Part shown: positions 12,201 through 24,844 of the stretch, in pieces
How the letters are laid out: every line of letters begins with the position of its first letter
How positions within the stretch are numbered: position 1 is the stretch's first letter
Assembly: GCA_026936325.1 (NCBI GenBank)
Contig: JAPTHN010000038.1
Location: 2,846,452-2,910,451, forward strand
DNA: 64,000 nucleotides
DNA from: Platynereis dumerilii
Taxonomy: Eukaryota; Annelida; Polychaeta; Phyllodocida; Nereididae
Direction: 5' to 3'
Notes under the pieces: generated by a model
Databases searched by the model: none
What the model was told of the DNA's origin: nothing
The model's input: the letters and a program-made list of their open reading frames with translations, nothing else
Translations under genes and position numbers: made by a program

Positions 12201-13180
12201 CATATTGCATGGTTCGAGTGCAACATGAGATTTTTTCCAAAATTTTTTATTTCAGATTTTTTCATATTGCATGGTTAGAGTGCAAAATGAGTTTTTATTT
12301 AATAAAAAAGAATTTTTTTAATTTTTTTTTTCCGAATTTTTTTTTCAGATGCATTATATTGGAAGCAAAGTGGTCATGCAATAAAACAAATACTGCGCCC
12401 TTGTTCAATATGAATTTCCTTGTGCGAATAAATTTCCATATTGCACTCATATCATGCCGTATTTGTATAATGCTGACTTACGTAAGTACTTTTTATAGGA
12501 TTATCAACTGGTAGCTGCTATGAATCATTGTATCAAGCCAAAATATCAGGGTCAAGGATATTGTTAAAAATATTGACCTCCGAGGGTGATATTTTCTATC
12601 GGTGGCTATGACATCACCAGAAGTGCATTTGAACATTTAGGCCTACCTAATTACGTCTTAAACAAAAAAGAGCCCGAACAATTGGATTCTTACATTGTGA
12701 CCATTGATGTTCCACGGCGATGTCACATTTTTGTAATGGAGCCAGAATCTTTTTATTTTGGTTATGTCCGACAAAATGGTGGTCTTGGTGCCATAGGAGC
12801 CTATATACCCAGATGTTGTTTTTTTTTATTACATCTTAAAGAAAAACTTGACAGAAGGTAACTTCTGAGGGTAAAATTACCACAAATGTCCAGAATTCTG
12901 AGTTATTCAAGAATTTACCCTTAGTGTCCACATTTTCGGCCAAAATTTTGGTGTCCCCCATAACATATATTTGTTCAAATGCTTGAGAAATATTTTTGTG
13001 CTGCCTAATAAAACTTTTTTTTCATTGGAACTAAATAGGAACAGGCCATAAATCATTGCAAATAGGATGGATGCTCCTTAGAAATGGAGTAAAGGACAGT
13101 TTCTATGTCATAAAAAAATATGATCTGATATCACATTTGTTACCTGTTACATCTGTGCACAAGCCACTATTGCCAACTAG
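12201..13180. other. Intergenic with short repeats, no gene recognised
   Basis: CATATTGCATGGTT followed by a GAGTGCAA string occurs twice (about 12204 and 12262), with T-rich tracts between. A 91-codon frame at 12586-12861 has no recognised motif. Confidence 0.4.
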
Positions 13181-13182
13181 TT

Positions 13183-13370
13183 ATAATAATAATAATAAAT
13201 GCTTTATTGTCATGGAAACATGCAAATCGTACATCACACATGTACACACAGGTGAACGATTTACGTTTATACACAAATACATTCATACAGCGACTTTTAT
13301 CTATTATATTTGAATGATAGCGTATGGGAATTATCTCAAGTTATACTGAATGTCTAATCTTCTAATTTAG
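13183..13370 (-). mobile_element. 3' end of a truncated LINE with (TTA)n tail
   Basis: On the minus strand the sequence ends CAATAAAGCATTTATTATTA and continues as TTA repeats: a polyadenylation signal followed by a microsatellite tail, as in many non-LTR elements. No coding part remains. Confidence 0.5.
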
Positions 13371-13385
13371 GTGAAAGTCAGGTAC

Positions 13386-13412
13386 AGGGTGCGGCAAAAA
13401 AACTTGCACTAC
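13386..13412. repeat. Solo mariner-type end (CAGGGTGCGGCAAAAAAACTT-like)
   Basis: TA followed by CAGGGTGCGGCAAAAAAAC resembles the end at 21435 (CAGGGTGGTTAAAAAAAAAC). No partner end was found nearby. Confidence 0.4.
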
Positions 13413-14037
13413 CAGCAGTTATGAATTGTAATTGTTATATTTTCACAAGCAAAGCTTCTGTAATTATTAAAGTAGGAAGTAATAAGTCTGTGTATGTCTA
13501 AATTTATATCATTGATCTTTTTGTCTTTTCTGGTCAATTACTTTTTCTTTATTTGAGCTTTGAATATAACCCATATGCTTTGGTGCACTTAGGTGACGTA
13601 TTCACCCCAGATTTTCTAATTCTTGCTTTCCAACGTGTCAATGACTGTTTTTGGGTGTAGCAGTCCGCACCTTTGCTCACAAAAAATAGTCCATTTATTG
13701 AACTCTGTTAAGGAGGGAAGCCGCTGATTATCAGGTGAGAGGTGTGAGATATTTCTTGAAAATCAGTCTTTGGTTATTTTTTCAATGCTCCAGTGTTCCA
13801 TTAGGTGAGATATGTCTTGTAATAACTTCTACTGACGTAAAGTCCCCTTCCAGGTTTGAAATGTGCAGATATCAGCTTTTTACACACCTTAGCATCAATT
13901 TTCTTTCATCATTTTTATGCGAGGATGGATGCCATCATGATATATGCGCAAACCAATCCAAACCCATAACCAATCACAGAAATTCGACTGAAACTTTCAG
14001 ATTATCTCTTCAATACCTCCCCTTCTTGAGACAGCAG
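13413..14037. other. Intergenic, no gene recognised
   Basis: A 112-codon plus frame at 13735-14073 runs into the next element and shows no recognised domain. Confidence 0.4.
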
Positions 14038-14904
14038 GTGGGGCACAGTGAGACAGGGCATCTGCTCAGGTAGTGATGCACGGATAGTGAAAATAGCCGG
14101 ATACCGGATACCGGATAATCCGGCAACACCAACTGCCGGATACCGGATAGTAGCCGGATAGTTGGAATCGGATAGTAACCATACGAAAATGGATGTTTTC
14201 CAGCATTTTCGGTTGATTATAAATATTTTTTCTGAGAGCCGAAATATTTCATGTCCGGCAGGGGGACTGTTCCTCTGACGGAATGCTTTTCGTTATGTTC
14301 AATAATTGAATTTAAATTCTGAAGATGGTCCGATCATGTTTTTGGGCCTGTTCTTGTAACATTTGTTTATTTGTTATCGAAGTTATTTTAACTTTTCTCT
14401 TATTTTTGAGCATCACAGATATCCGGTTCTGACACCCTAATTCTGCCGGATACCGGATATCCTGCAAATTCCAATATCCGGCCGGATACCGGATACCTTG
14501 CCGGATATCCGTGCATCCCTAATCTGCTGTCATAACCGTCAATCATCAGGACCTGCGGAATTGTTCTATCAATTGTTGCATCGGAAACTACTGCACTCTA
14601 ATAAAAGCAGCTGGCTAGGTGATTTTTTAGGTCCTTTTTTGAGCATGTTTTGAAACTTCATCGCACGGGACACATGCACGACTTATTTAACCTGACGCAC
14701 CTGTTACATCCTAATAAAAATTCTTCTTTGGCGCTTCCCTGTGGACGTTACTCACTAAAATCAGTAGTTTATAGCAGGTATTTTGTTTTTAATAGTGAAT
14801 TGTGAGCCATGCATTATCATGCATTATATTACATTCAGGTCGTTTCGAGTGTATTTTGTGATGTCTCACTGTGCCCCGCTTCAAAGTGTCTCACTGTGCC
14901 CCAC
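14038..14904. mobile_element. TIR element (GTGGGGCACAGTGAGACA ends) interrupted by a hAT MITE
   Basis: The left end GTGGGGCACAGTGAGACA and the right end TGTCTCACTGTGCCCCAC are near-perfect complements, with GCAG on both flanks (14034-14037 and 14905-14908). A second inner copy of TCTCACTGTGCCCC lies at about 14865. The element at 14068-14521 is inserted near its left end. Confidence 0.6.
14068..14521. mobile_element. hAT-like MITE with CCGGATACCGGATA repeats
   Basis: Ends GATGCACGGATA and TATCCGTGCATCCCTA. Flanks ATCTGCTC and ATCTGCTG match at 7 of 8 positions. Clusters of CCGGATACCGGATA lie inside both ends, a known style of hAT MITEs. Inserted within 14038-14904. Confidence 0.7.
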
Positions 14905-17084
14905 GCAGCTCAAAAGGGATATCAGGGCAAATCCTGACCAATATCAGGGCAGATCCACCACCCTGGTCACATCCCTCCCCTGTTAAAGTTTCAGGGCAAA
15001 GTAGCAATAGCCCCCCCCCCCTCCATGACAACTAGGACCATCCCATACACTTATGCGGTCATATTGGCATCGAGCTTTCTGCTCTCAAAGTCACTTTAAC
15101 TTTATCTTAATAAAACCAAAAATAATGCCGTTGGGATTCACTGAAATGACAAAACCCTGCTTTTTGCCTTTTTGCAGCAACTGACACAAAGTTGCCGCTG
15201 TGGTATCATAGGCAAATGCAACAAAAACATAATTTCATAAAATAAAATATATTTAATTCTTGCGAATGGAAAGTTTATTCCCATTCCAAGCATTTTCTTC
15301 AACAAAAATATGGTCAAGGTAGACATGTGTTCTTGATTTGCATCTAATGACATGACATATATCTACCTTGAAAAAATCTTTGATTTGAGTGGTAACTATT
15401 GAATCACAGAGAAACTTGCAAATATACATGTACCAGACAAAAGGCCAAAAATACTGATCTGTCATGCCAAGAAACTTATGTTCTGTTTTCATTGGCCTAA
15501 TCACTTCTTGACACCAAATTTGTTTGAGACTACTGATCCTTGAGTTTAGTAACAATGCATATGATTCACTGAACCTTGACAGGTTTACACACTTAGCACA
15601 CTCTTGGTGAAAGGGACTTAGTTGAACCAGGTATAAAGGAGTTAAGACCAGCTCTGACTGTTGATAGCATGTTGGTGAAAACGGCGCTACGAGTCTTCCC
15701 TTCAAATCGACGGATATTGTAAAGTATTGAGTGATCAATGGGGACATTAGCGAGCATTTAATTACTGTCATACAAATGCCCGTCTGTCCATTCTCTCAGG
15801 CTCTATAGTCATTCTGGCAAGTAGGAAGGGTCTTTTTTGAAATGGAATAATTTCCGAGGGTTTTCGTTGTTTTAGAAAATAGCTGAATATGTCCTTAATT
15901 CATTTAATGAATATTCTACATAATGATACGATGGTGCGAGAGAAAGCACACAAACAAACAGAAAACTTGAGGAATTTTGTAGATATATATGCACTCATTG
16001 CACCGCAGAAATCTTAAGATGTGGAGCAGCCCATGAAGATGATCATCTGAGGTCCAAGATAGGGTCCTCGACTTCACTCTTCGTTCGTTCCTATCCAAGA
16101 TAGGATCCTCGACTTCACTGTTAGTTCGTTCATAGACGTCAGATACATATGAATTATTTTAACTTTACAGGCCCATCACAAGTTAATGGACTGTTGCTCT
16201 ATTCCTCTCAGTAATTGTCATTCTGAAAGGGAGGAAGGATTCTTTTAAAAAAAAAGAGACCTGTGTGGCTGAACTCTCACTGAACATGACCATGTCATCA
16301 AAATTCTGTGAAATGTTCATAATCAATTGCCTGTACATTATCAAACTTGTCACTGACCTGGTCAAACCAGGAGTAATAAGATGGGATCAAGTTAATTTTC
16401 CAGGCAGCAGTTCAATACCAGCTGCAATTTCCATCAACCCACTCTTGGCAGTGTTTGGCTGTTCGTTCAGCACAAATATTCCAGAACTGAATCTGGCGGT
16501 TCCTTATACGGGAGGCTAGGGGAACAAAACCATGCCTTCATTATGTATAAAGTTGGTGTAAAGTGCATGGTGACCCTGTATGGCTCAGTCTCCTAATTGC
16601 ATTGGGCAGATTTCACGAAAAGCAGCAAAATTACTTATACCAGAAGATTGAGCTGCGAGTTTATTTGTGTATTGATAGGTGTGAAGTTAAATTGCACTTG
16701 AGAAAGTGATCGACACATTAAGTGAAATTCAGTCAATGCACATACCCTAATAGCATGGAAGAAAATAAACAGCCATTAACATGATTAATTAGGTAAGACA
16801 CACAATTGACACAAATAGACAGACAATCACAATGGTTTATTCCAGTTTGGTTGCCGTGAATGAAATGCATGAAACGGCTCAAAAATGCTGGTACAGGTTG
16901 ATCCTCTGGATCACAACAAAGCTCAGCAGCGAGGTGCCGTGATTGACCTTTGACCTGAAGAAAGTCAGCCTGTTTGTTTTCTTTATTAATTCTTCTCTCT
17001 CAGAAAGGCACCAAAAGTTTATCAACGCAAGAATCGGCAAGATAAAAATCTATTGAGTCTGTTTGTTAAGTTTTAATTACAGAG
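14905..17084. other. Intergenic; one block shared with 32812-33100
   Basis: The stretch 15190-15480 (CATAGGCAAATG, CATGACATAT.TC, CTTGAAAAAATCTTTG, GAGAAAC) matches 32840-33090 beside a Harbinger transposase fragment, so it is probably part of the same element family. A 172-codon minus frame at 15771-15253 overlaps it and has no recognised motif. A 40-bp direct duplication with GATCCTCGACTTCACT lies at about 16050-16130. Confidence 0.45.
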
Positions 17085-19470
17085 GTGAAACAGCACGATT
17101 TGCTTTTTTCACACCTTTTGACGCAAATCAAAACATCATAAGTTACATACAAATAGAGTTAGAGTTAGAGTTATTTTATTTATGAATGCATAATGTAAAT
17201 ACAGTAACCTCCAGATAATTTCATACAATACACCCGATAGTTTTAAAACAAACAAATGCATCAAAGGGTAACAGCGGAGTTACAAGTAACTATAGGATTG
17301 CTGCCCCAACTTAATATGTAAAATTGATTATAAATCTTAAATAAATAGAACAATATTGATTAGATGAAAATGAGGATGATCATGGATATGGATTGTGATC
17401 TTATTGCAATGGGGAATGGAACGAAATAATCAGTTAATAAGAATTTATTATATGTAGACAGTACTGTTTTGTAAAAAGTTTCATCTTATTTCTTTCTTTC
17501 AATTGCTCATCCAAGTGTAACCATAAATGTGGAGACCTCCCTAGAAAACTTGCATTGTATTTTTCTACTGTGTATTGTGGAGCTCTCAAATAGTTTCTAG
17601 TTCGGGTATAATATGTGTGGTGACTCAGATTAAATAAGTTTCCTAATCTCACTGGTAAATTGCCATATATATATCTTATGTGAAATTTTCAATAATTCCA
17701 ATTTCACCAAGTCTTCAATTTTAACAATTTTCAGTTGTTTGTAAAGTTCGGATAGTCTGGCACGTCTGCCTACATTACACATAATTCTGATTGCTTTATT
17801 TTGTTGAACTTGAATCTTCTTTAGATCTTTTGATTTAACCATTGACCCCCATGCACTAATTGCGTAACACATATGGCTTTGTACATTTGCAAAATACACC
17901 AATTTTTGTAAGTTTTTCGGCAAGAAATTCTTTGTCATATTTAAACTATAAATACCTGCAGTCATTTTCATTAAAACTTGCTTTACCTGAAAATCCCATT
18001 CCAAGAATTCATCTACATGGACCCCAAGAAATTTAATTTGTTTTACTCTGTCAATAATGTTTATTCCTAATTTAAGCACCCCATTGAAATTGAGCTCTTT
18101 TCTCTTTGGTCTGAATATCATATATTTTGTTTTGTCTATATTAAGTGTCAATGAGTTACTTCTAAACCATTTATTTAAATTTTCAATGTCGTTGTTTACT
18201 TTTTTGTAGAGAAACTTCAAGTTATTCCCTGATGCATACACAGTTGTATCATCTGCATACGTTATCGCTCTACATACTTTTAAACACCTGATAAAATCAT
18301 TAGCCAGAATAATATATATTAGAGGACCTAAAACAGAACCTTGGGGGGCTCCATACCCTACTTTATAGGCATCTGAAATGTGACCTTTAATTTAACTCTC
18401 ATCTGTCTATCTAATAGGTAACTCCTAAACCATGAGAGCGGAACACCTCTAATTCCATAAAATTCTAATTTTTTAAATATTGTATCATGACTTAAACTAT
18501 CAAAAGCTTTTGACATATCTAGAAATAAGCACATTGTGTAGTAACCCCTATTAATGTTTTCGACAATATTACCAGTGAGATCTAAAATGGCATCAGCTGT
18601 ACTTCTGTTTTTTCGAAACCCATATTGACCCTCATAGAATACTTTATGCTTTACAAGGAATTTAGTTACTCGAACATGAACAATTTTCTCTAATATTTTT
18701 GAAATTGTGGGTAGCAATGAAACTGGACGATAGTTGACAACATCTGATTTGCTCTTTCCTTTGTAAAGTGGTGTTACAATGGCTGTTTTCATATTATTTG
18801 GAAATATTCCCTCTTGAAGAGACTTGTTAAATATTATTTATATAAATACTGGCCTTATCGTTAAAGATACAGCTTTTCTACTTACACCAGTGTATTCAGC
18901 AATTTCTAAATGATATATCTACGTTTTTTAATTATGTTTCTAGCCGTATTTTAACCATAACAAGAGACGTTTCCGTTTTAACCTTTTTTTGGTTAAATCG
19001 ACGCTTTTACGGAAATCGGAAAACAATGTTTAGGCCACAGGCTTATCTTAATTCTAAAAAGTGTGATTTCAATGAATTAGTGAATTGAAATAGATCTAAA
19101 TTATAACATTTGTTCAATTATATATGGCATGTTGATATTAGTTTATTTTCGTTTATTTGTTAAATTGAAAAGTGTGCATACAAAAATTGTGTATTAAACA
19201 CAAATTGTTATAAAAAAATATAAATCAATGTTTCTTGTGCAGGCTACCAGGGCATAGTCTCTTCTAAATTTCTAACTGTATTATGATTTTATCTAACGAA
19301 AAATATTCTTAGCTGAACGAAATAACCATTTCTATACTTGCAATAAATTCATATTCTATTTAATTTTTTAGTAAATCTGCCCTGCCCAGCTTTGATGTGT
19401 GTTTTTAACGAATTCTTGGCACTACAAAAAAGATATTGACATGAAATAAAAACTGACAGATAGCATGAAA
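17085..19470. repeat. Unclassified repeat interrupted by a LINE
   Basis: 17095-17146 and 18836-19030 together match 25905-26125 (TTTGCTTTTTTCACACCTTT, GGTTAAATCGACGCT) as one continuous block. 19270-19470 matches, inverted, two direct blocks at 25150-25340 and 25630-25810 (TTTCGTTCAGCT, AGATAAAATCA). The LINE at 17158-18836 splits it. The family is unknown. Confidence 0.55.
17158..18836 (-). mobile_element. 5'-truncated LINE with reverse transcriptase, one frameshift
   Basis: Non-LTR retrotransposon of the jockey/CR1-like type. The minus frame 18792-18358 has NYRPVSLLPTISKILEK, GQYGFRKNRSTADAI and FLDMSKAFDSL. The next frame carries GAPQGSVLGPLIYIILANDF and the catalytic YADD, then FLGVHVDEFLEWDFQV and the C-terminal region to 17630. 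One frameshift near 18390 separates the parts. The 3' end is AATAAAATAACTCTAACTCT with (TCTAAC)n repeats. A short AAATA may be the target duplication. Confidence 0.85.
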
Positions 19471-19957
19471 ATGTTCTGTCATATGGCCAACTTTAATGTG
19501 TTTTTTTAAAGGTAATCTGCAAAGAACTAATATTTTCTCCGTTGCTCTGTTCACTTTTGATTTACAAAGAAACATAAGCAGTAGCCTTTAGTGACAATAT
19601 TTAATGTTGCTCAATATTTTATCTCATTGATACCTTTTATGTCTTGAGTATTTTTTAAAATTCTTTTAAAAGACCAGGTTTTAAATAGCTGTAATATTTT
19701 CTGATCTATCTATCAATATAATTCTAGGATATTTTAATTTGTTTAACCAGTAGAACAAGATTCTAAACAGCAGCACTCACTGCTGTTGTGTGTGATTAGC
19801 ACCAGATGACAGGAGTGTAGGGGGTTTCCCCAGAAGGGCATGGAAGTGAGAGTAAGTGAGTGCCTCAGCAGAGATGTGAGTGGTTGGGAGTGAGGGCATC
19901 TTCCTTAGGGCATGGGATTTAGGAAAATTTTTTGGGTTGTACTGTACATTAGCACTA
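19471..19957. other. Intergenic, no gene recognised
   Basis: AT-rich and featureless apart from the 12-bp target duplication at 19946-19957 that belongs to the following SINE. Confidence 0.4.
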
Positions 19958-20262
19958 TCAGAGTTCCTCCGTGGCCTAATGGTTAAGAGTGCTTGTTCGC
20001 ACAACCACTGGCTCTGAGGGTGTGGGTTCGAATCCCACCCCGGAACTCAATTTAGTCCGAGCCCCTACGACATTAAATGGAGGCGGGTTGTATCCAGTGT
20101 TCTATGCTGGGGCAACTGAAAGACCCTAGGCATCCCTGAATTAATAGAGTATGTACCAGACTCACAGTCTTCTAATCTCATCATCATACGGCGATCGCCT
20201 GCCTCGACCTAGCCCACTAAGGTGCTGCAGAGGCGTAAAACACAAACAAACAAACAAACAAA
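19958..20262 (+). mobile_element. tRNA-derived SINE, apparently full length
   Basis: The head has box A TGGCCTAATGG and box B GGTTCGAATCC, with a Leu/Ser-like long variable arm. The 3' end is GTGCTGCAGAGGCGTAAAAC followed by (ACAA)n. It is flanked by perfect 12-bp direct repeats ACATTAGCACTA at 19946-19957 and 20263-20274. Confidence 0.88.
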
Positions 20263-20607
20263 ACATTAGCACTACGCTGATAAGGCCAGACATAATTGAT
20301 TCGTAGCTTAGATTTTCTCAGGATGCGTTTCTGAAGATAGCTGGCAGGTAAAAAAAAAAGTCGAAATCTAAAATCTTTTATTGTGTCAATCCATTAAATG
20401 AAATCACGGTATTCACTGTTTTCTATTGGATTGGTGGATAAGAGTAGCTAAAAATCTGGCCTTGCACTAATGCAACAACGATAAATGATGGAGGACGGAA
20501 TTTGTTATGCTGATCCTACAGCAATAAAAATGAAAACACCTGGCCTGCTCCTGGGAGACCTGGCTTTCAGTTCAGAAAAAATTTAAGTTCTGATCATGTG
20601 TTCGTTA

Positions 20608-21427
20608 CAGTCCCTGTCATACTTACGTGGAATCTCAAGTTTTTTTTATGCTATTGAACTGTGATGTCAGAGATGACTCTATTCTAGCATTGCAATATAT
20701 GTAAATTAACTACAAGCTGTGATGTCATTTCAAACTGGGTCAGATTCCCCAGCTTCTAGCCAATGTTGATCCTCCTGAACTGAGCGTCACAGATTCAACA
20801 CAGTGTCAGAGTAAGAGTTTTATCAGGGATAGCTCCTACAACTACGTCATCACAGCTTGATAGCCAATGGGCTGACAGTAAACTACGCTTCACAGTTCAA
20901 ACATTGATATATTGAAGGAAGCATTACATTTGTGATCCCAATGATTTATCACAGCAATCACCCTAATCCTACCAATTGGCAGCTTTGTGAGCATTCACAG
21001 TAGACAATTGTTATAATCCCTACAAAGTTGTTTGATAAATCTACAAACTTGCTAACTTACAACTTTAAACTTTGATGGAAGTTGGTATAAACAGAAGGCT
21101 TTGACAATTTGTTTGTAAACACATGGCTTATGTTATGTATATTTGTTTTGGCAGCCCATTGACTGAGAGGCTGTGATGTCAAACTTGCATGGCACGGCCG
21201 GGTTTTCCCAGACCCTATTTTCACTCTGACACTGAGTTGAAACTGTGATGCTCAGTTTGGCGGATTCGCATTGGTTAGAAGCTGGGGAATCTGACCCAGT
21301 TTGAAATGACATCACAGCTTGTAGTTAATTTACATATATTGCAATGCTAGAAAAGAGTCATCTCTGACATTACAGTTCAACAGCATAGAAAAGAACTTGA
21401 GATTCCATGTAAGTATGACAAGGACTG
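20608..21427. mobile_element. 0.8-kb TA-flanked MITE with long TIRs, copy 2
   Basis: Begins CAGTCCCTGTCATACTTACG and ends ATGACAAGGACTG, flanked by TA. By eye it is very close to 8049-8863 along its whole length. Non-coding. It ends 7 bp before the composite at 21435. Confidence 0.88.
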
Positions 21428-21917
21428 TAATGTACAGGGTGGTTAAAAAAAAACTTTACACTTATGAATAATTTTTTGGATAATGCTCATTGTAACAATT
21501 AGAGTAGGTCGGGGCATGCGGCCCCCCTTAACTTCGAGGTGCGATTTGACCTACTTTTTATGGTGGATTATTTGAATGCTTATGCTGTCAGGAAGGGATC
21601 ACTTGATTCTACTAATAACTAGTGAAACAAATGTCTACCAATTTTAATAAAGGAGTTACGGCGATAAAAAAAAAAAAATTAAAATGGCCTTCTTACCCCA
21701 CCCATCGGGCAAGAAGCCCCCCTACATGAAGTCCATGGTGACGGTGTGACAAAAATGAACATCATTTGTATCTTCTTCCTTTAAAAACACAAAAATAATG
21801 TGAAGGAGGGCTGATAAATATGTATATTTTGTTGAGTGACACTTGATAGTTAACGTTTTTCCTGAATGCAAAATCATATAAAGGGCTGTAAAATATATAT
21901 GATGCGTATTCACTGCC

Positions 21918-23990
21918 GTGACGGAATGACAGTGAAATGGACATTAGAATTTCATCATCTCAAATAATTAATTTTTACTGCTTATCTTATGTGTTTTTAC
22001 CATACATTTTGGTTAATTTTCAAAGCAAATAGTCTTAGCTTGACTTTCATTCAGAAATTGTGAAGTTTCAATAGTTTCTGTGTTAGAACAATGAGATATA
22101 CCCACCAGAGGTAGTGTGACGGAATGACAGTTGCCAGATCTAATTTGTGACGGAATGACAGGACCAATAATACAAATAAAAACATGCATATATTTTATAT
22201 TATTGCATTGGATATTCTTGTGACATACACCAAACTTGGTATACTTATAGTTTAGCTATAGTGGAACATATTCCAAAGTTAAAATTCAAACAATATAAAA
22301 ATTTGTATATCTTGCTATATGTTTGAAATGTATCTGCTGCTGTGACGGAATGACAGTGAAAGAAAATATGTATTTTATTTGAATTTGTTGCACATATTCT
22401 TCCAATACCTGTTTTTACCACATAGATTTGTACATTTTACAAAGTCTATAATGTGAGCTTGTCTGTCATTCAAAAATTTTGAACTTTTCAACAGTTTTTG
22501 TGTTGGTATCAAGATTTATCCTCAGTCCAGTGTGAATCCTCGATTCTGATTGGTTGAGAGCTGAGGTGTATGACACCGTACACCCTGTCTGTCTTCACCA
22601 GACAGGGTGTACAGGAAAAACAATGATGTCACAATTGCGACCATAGGATTGTTCTGACGTCATCCTTGTAGCAACAATAGTCATGACGTCACAATGCCAT
22701 TGTTTGAGCCATTGTGACATCATCCTGGTGGCAGTACTGGTGATGACGTCACAATGCTGTTCCTTTGTTACTGAAAGACATTTCAGACTCAGTTTGCAAG
22801 AAAATCTATGGGCATCAATAAAACAAGAAGTCTGAGGATAAAACCGTTACACCCTGCTCGTTTTTCGAGGGTACGAGAATATACACCACTCAGGCCTCCA
22901 TACACCTCTCAGCCTTCGACTTCGTGGTGTATGGAGTCCTTCGTGGAGTATATTCCCGTACCCTCGAAACGAGCAGGGTGTAACTGATAGTACACCAGCC
23001 AGAGACACTGTGACGGAATGACAGTTGCCATGACCTATCAGGTAATTGTGGCTTGACTAACAAAATATTAATAGGAATAACTTTGCATTTGCAAAGGGAC
23101 AAATAAGTAATTCAATTGCAATTACAAATATTTAGATTCCAATGCATACATACACATGTACTAACTACTATTACATGTTGTGGAGTGACCACAAAATTTT
23201 GGTGTCAATTCTGCTCAGTCAATTGTCAAAAATGTGAAATTATGTTATCTGTTTATTGCTCAAATCTGTTCCACCAACCTCATAAATGTATTTCATTATC
23301 AAACAATATATCATAGGAGGTTTCATTTATGTCATAATTAGTGGAATTTGCAACTATGTTTCACATACACAGTAGTTTTTCAATTACTCTGTTTAGTATT
23401 GCGTCATTCCGTCACGGCCATAATGGCATCTCATTTGTTGTAGCTAGGCATACTAACTGACCACAAATTTTAAAAAAACCAGAAAGAGTACTTTTCTACT
23501 TTTGCCTCATTGTAGAATTTAGCTTTGATGCGCCCCAAAGATTTGCATACTTCACAGAACAACAAAAAGAAGGTTAACATTTTGGCAGAATGATATGATT
23601 AGAATATGTCATTCCGTCACACAAATTGAGTTGTATTTAAATAAAGTTTGCTGTCAGCTTTATTCATTAAATTTCGAATCAGACATTTCAGAAATAGTTT
23701 GCTAGAGCAATATTAGTTCATACACATGACCATGAGAGATATGGACCACAGCAGGCCTATAATTTTCATCTATGGTGTCATTCCATCACATTTTGTGTCA
23801 TTCCGTCACAGCCAAAATGTCATTCCGTACAGGGTAGCTAGGAAGACGAATGGACCACAAACTTAAAGGAAACCAGCCAAAATATTTTTCTGCTGTGGTC
23901 TCATTGTAGAATTTAACTTTTATACATCTCTAAACTATACATGCTATACATGACAACAATAATAAGGTTATTATTGTGACGGAATGACAT
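21918..23990. repeat. Motif array GTGACGGAATGACAG, two orientations
   Basis: Forward copies near 21918, 22115, 22146, 22341, 23009 and 23975. Reverse copies near 23402, 23607, 23776 (one mismatch), 23795 and 23818 (partial). The sequences between them are partly repeated: 21975-22140 matches 22385-22510 plus 22985-23040, and 23415-23620 matches 23815-24000. Confidence 0.8.
22515..22985. repeat. Hairpin/MITE cluster inside the motif array
   Basis: TTTATCCTCAG at 22515 pairs with CTGAGGATAAA at 22832. TACACCCTGTCTG/CAGACAGGGTGTA forms a hairpin at 22580-22612. Arms of about 60 bp, GTTACACCCTGCTCG to its complement, span 22846-22983. Three ATGACGTCACAATG-like palindromes lie at 22650-22760. This cluster interrupts one repeat unit of the array. 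Confidence 0.6.
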
Positions 23991-24554
23991 GATTATAACT
24001 CATCCAGGACCCTTTTTGAAGTGGGAATAACTCATTATACCCCATGACACGGTTGAGAAAAATATTTAAAAATGATAAATATTGTCATTTTGTACAAAAT
24101 GATATGCTGAGTGACCATGAGAAGTCAAAATAACTTTAGTTATACTTCATGAAAGATGAGGTATCCATCCCCTTTTGCTGTTGTTCAGATTTTGGTGTGA
24201 TGTCATGTACAATGTTGGCTCAAAAACAGGGGACCCCATACTCCAAATTGATTAAAACTGCCCGAAGTCCGAAATATAGGTTTTTATCTATCATTTAACA
24301 CCGGTTTCCATCAGGGTTGGGCACGAGTACATGCAAATGTACTCGAGTACGAGTACGAGTACTTACCACATCTACGAGTACGAGTACGAGTACGAGTACA
24401 GCTTTTTCTGAGTGTACTCGAGTACGAGTACGAGTACTTTCAAATGTACTCGAGTACGAGTACGAGTACATTAATGCAGTTTTGAATAATATTTTGGCAA
24501 TGTTTTAAGAATAAAACAATTAGTAGATTGATAGACAAATGATTGGGCTATATG

Positions 24555-24722
24555 TCCTGTATCTATGCACTTAGTAGGCTAATTAGGACAGGAGGAGGAC
24601 ATGATAATGAGGCGAAGGATGATTAAAACAGCCGTCCAACTTAGGTCCAGGTGATCCGGCTAGAGTTCGATTTGAACCCAGCAATTGGCAGCCCAGCGTG
24701 CTACCACTAGATCAACCCTCCT
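24555..24722 (-). mobile_element. tRNA-derived SINE (family S1), minus copy in the hAT element
   Basis: The minus strand reads GATCTAGTGGTAGCACGC (box A) and GGGTTCAAATC (box B), then CACCTGGACC and TTTTAATCATCCTT. It matches the plus copy at 24845-25035. Confidence 0.65.
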
Positions 24723-24844
24723 CCAAAAACAATTATTAGATATTGATAATTGAGCAACAATTAAGAATATTAGTGAAGGTTACTACGCGTGCCCCTTTAT
24801 TAATAAAAAAAGTAAACTTTGTTAATTTAAAATGGCATTTGAAA

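Noticed and set aside
12586-12861. 91-codon plus-strand frame (MIFSIGGYDITRS...)
   Set aside because: No recognisable family and no splice context.
15253-15771. 172-codon minus-strand frame
   Set aside because: Half of it overlaps a dispersed non-coding block shared with 32812-33100, and no domain was recognised.
19958-20045. Possible tRNA-Leu/Ser gene
   Set aside because: The tRNA-like head continues into a 300-bp unit ending in (ACAA)n with 12-bp target duplications, which is a SINE.
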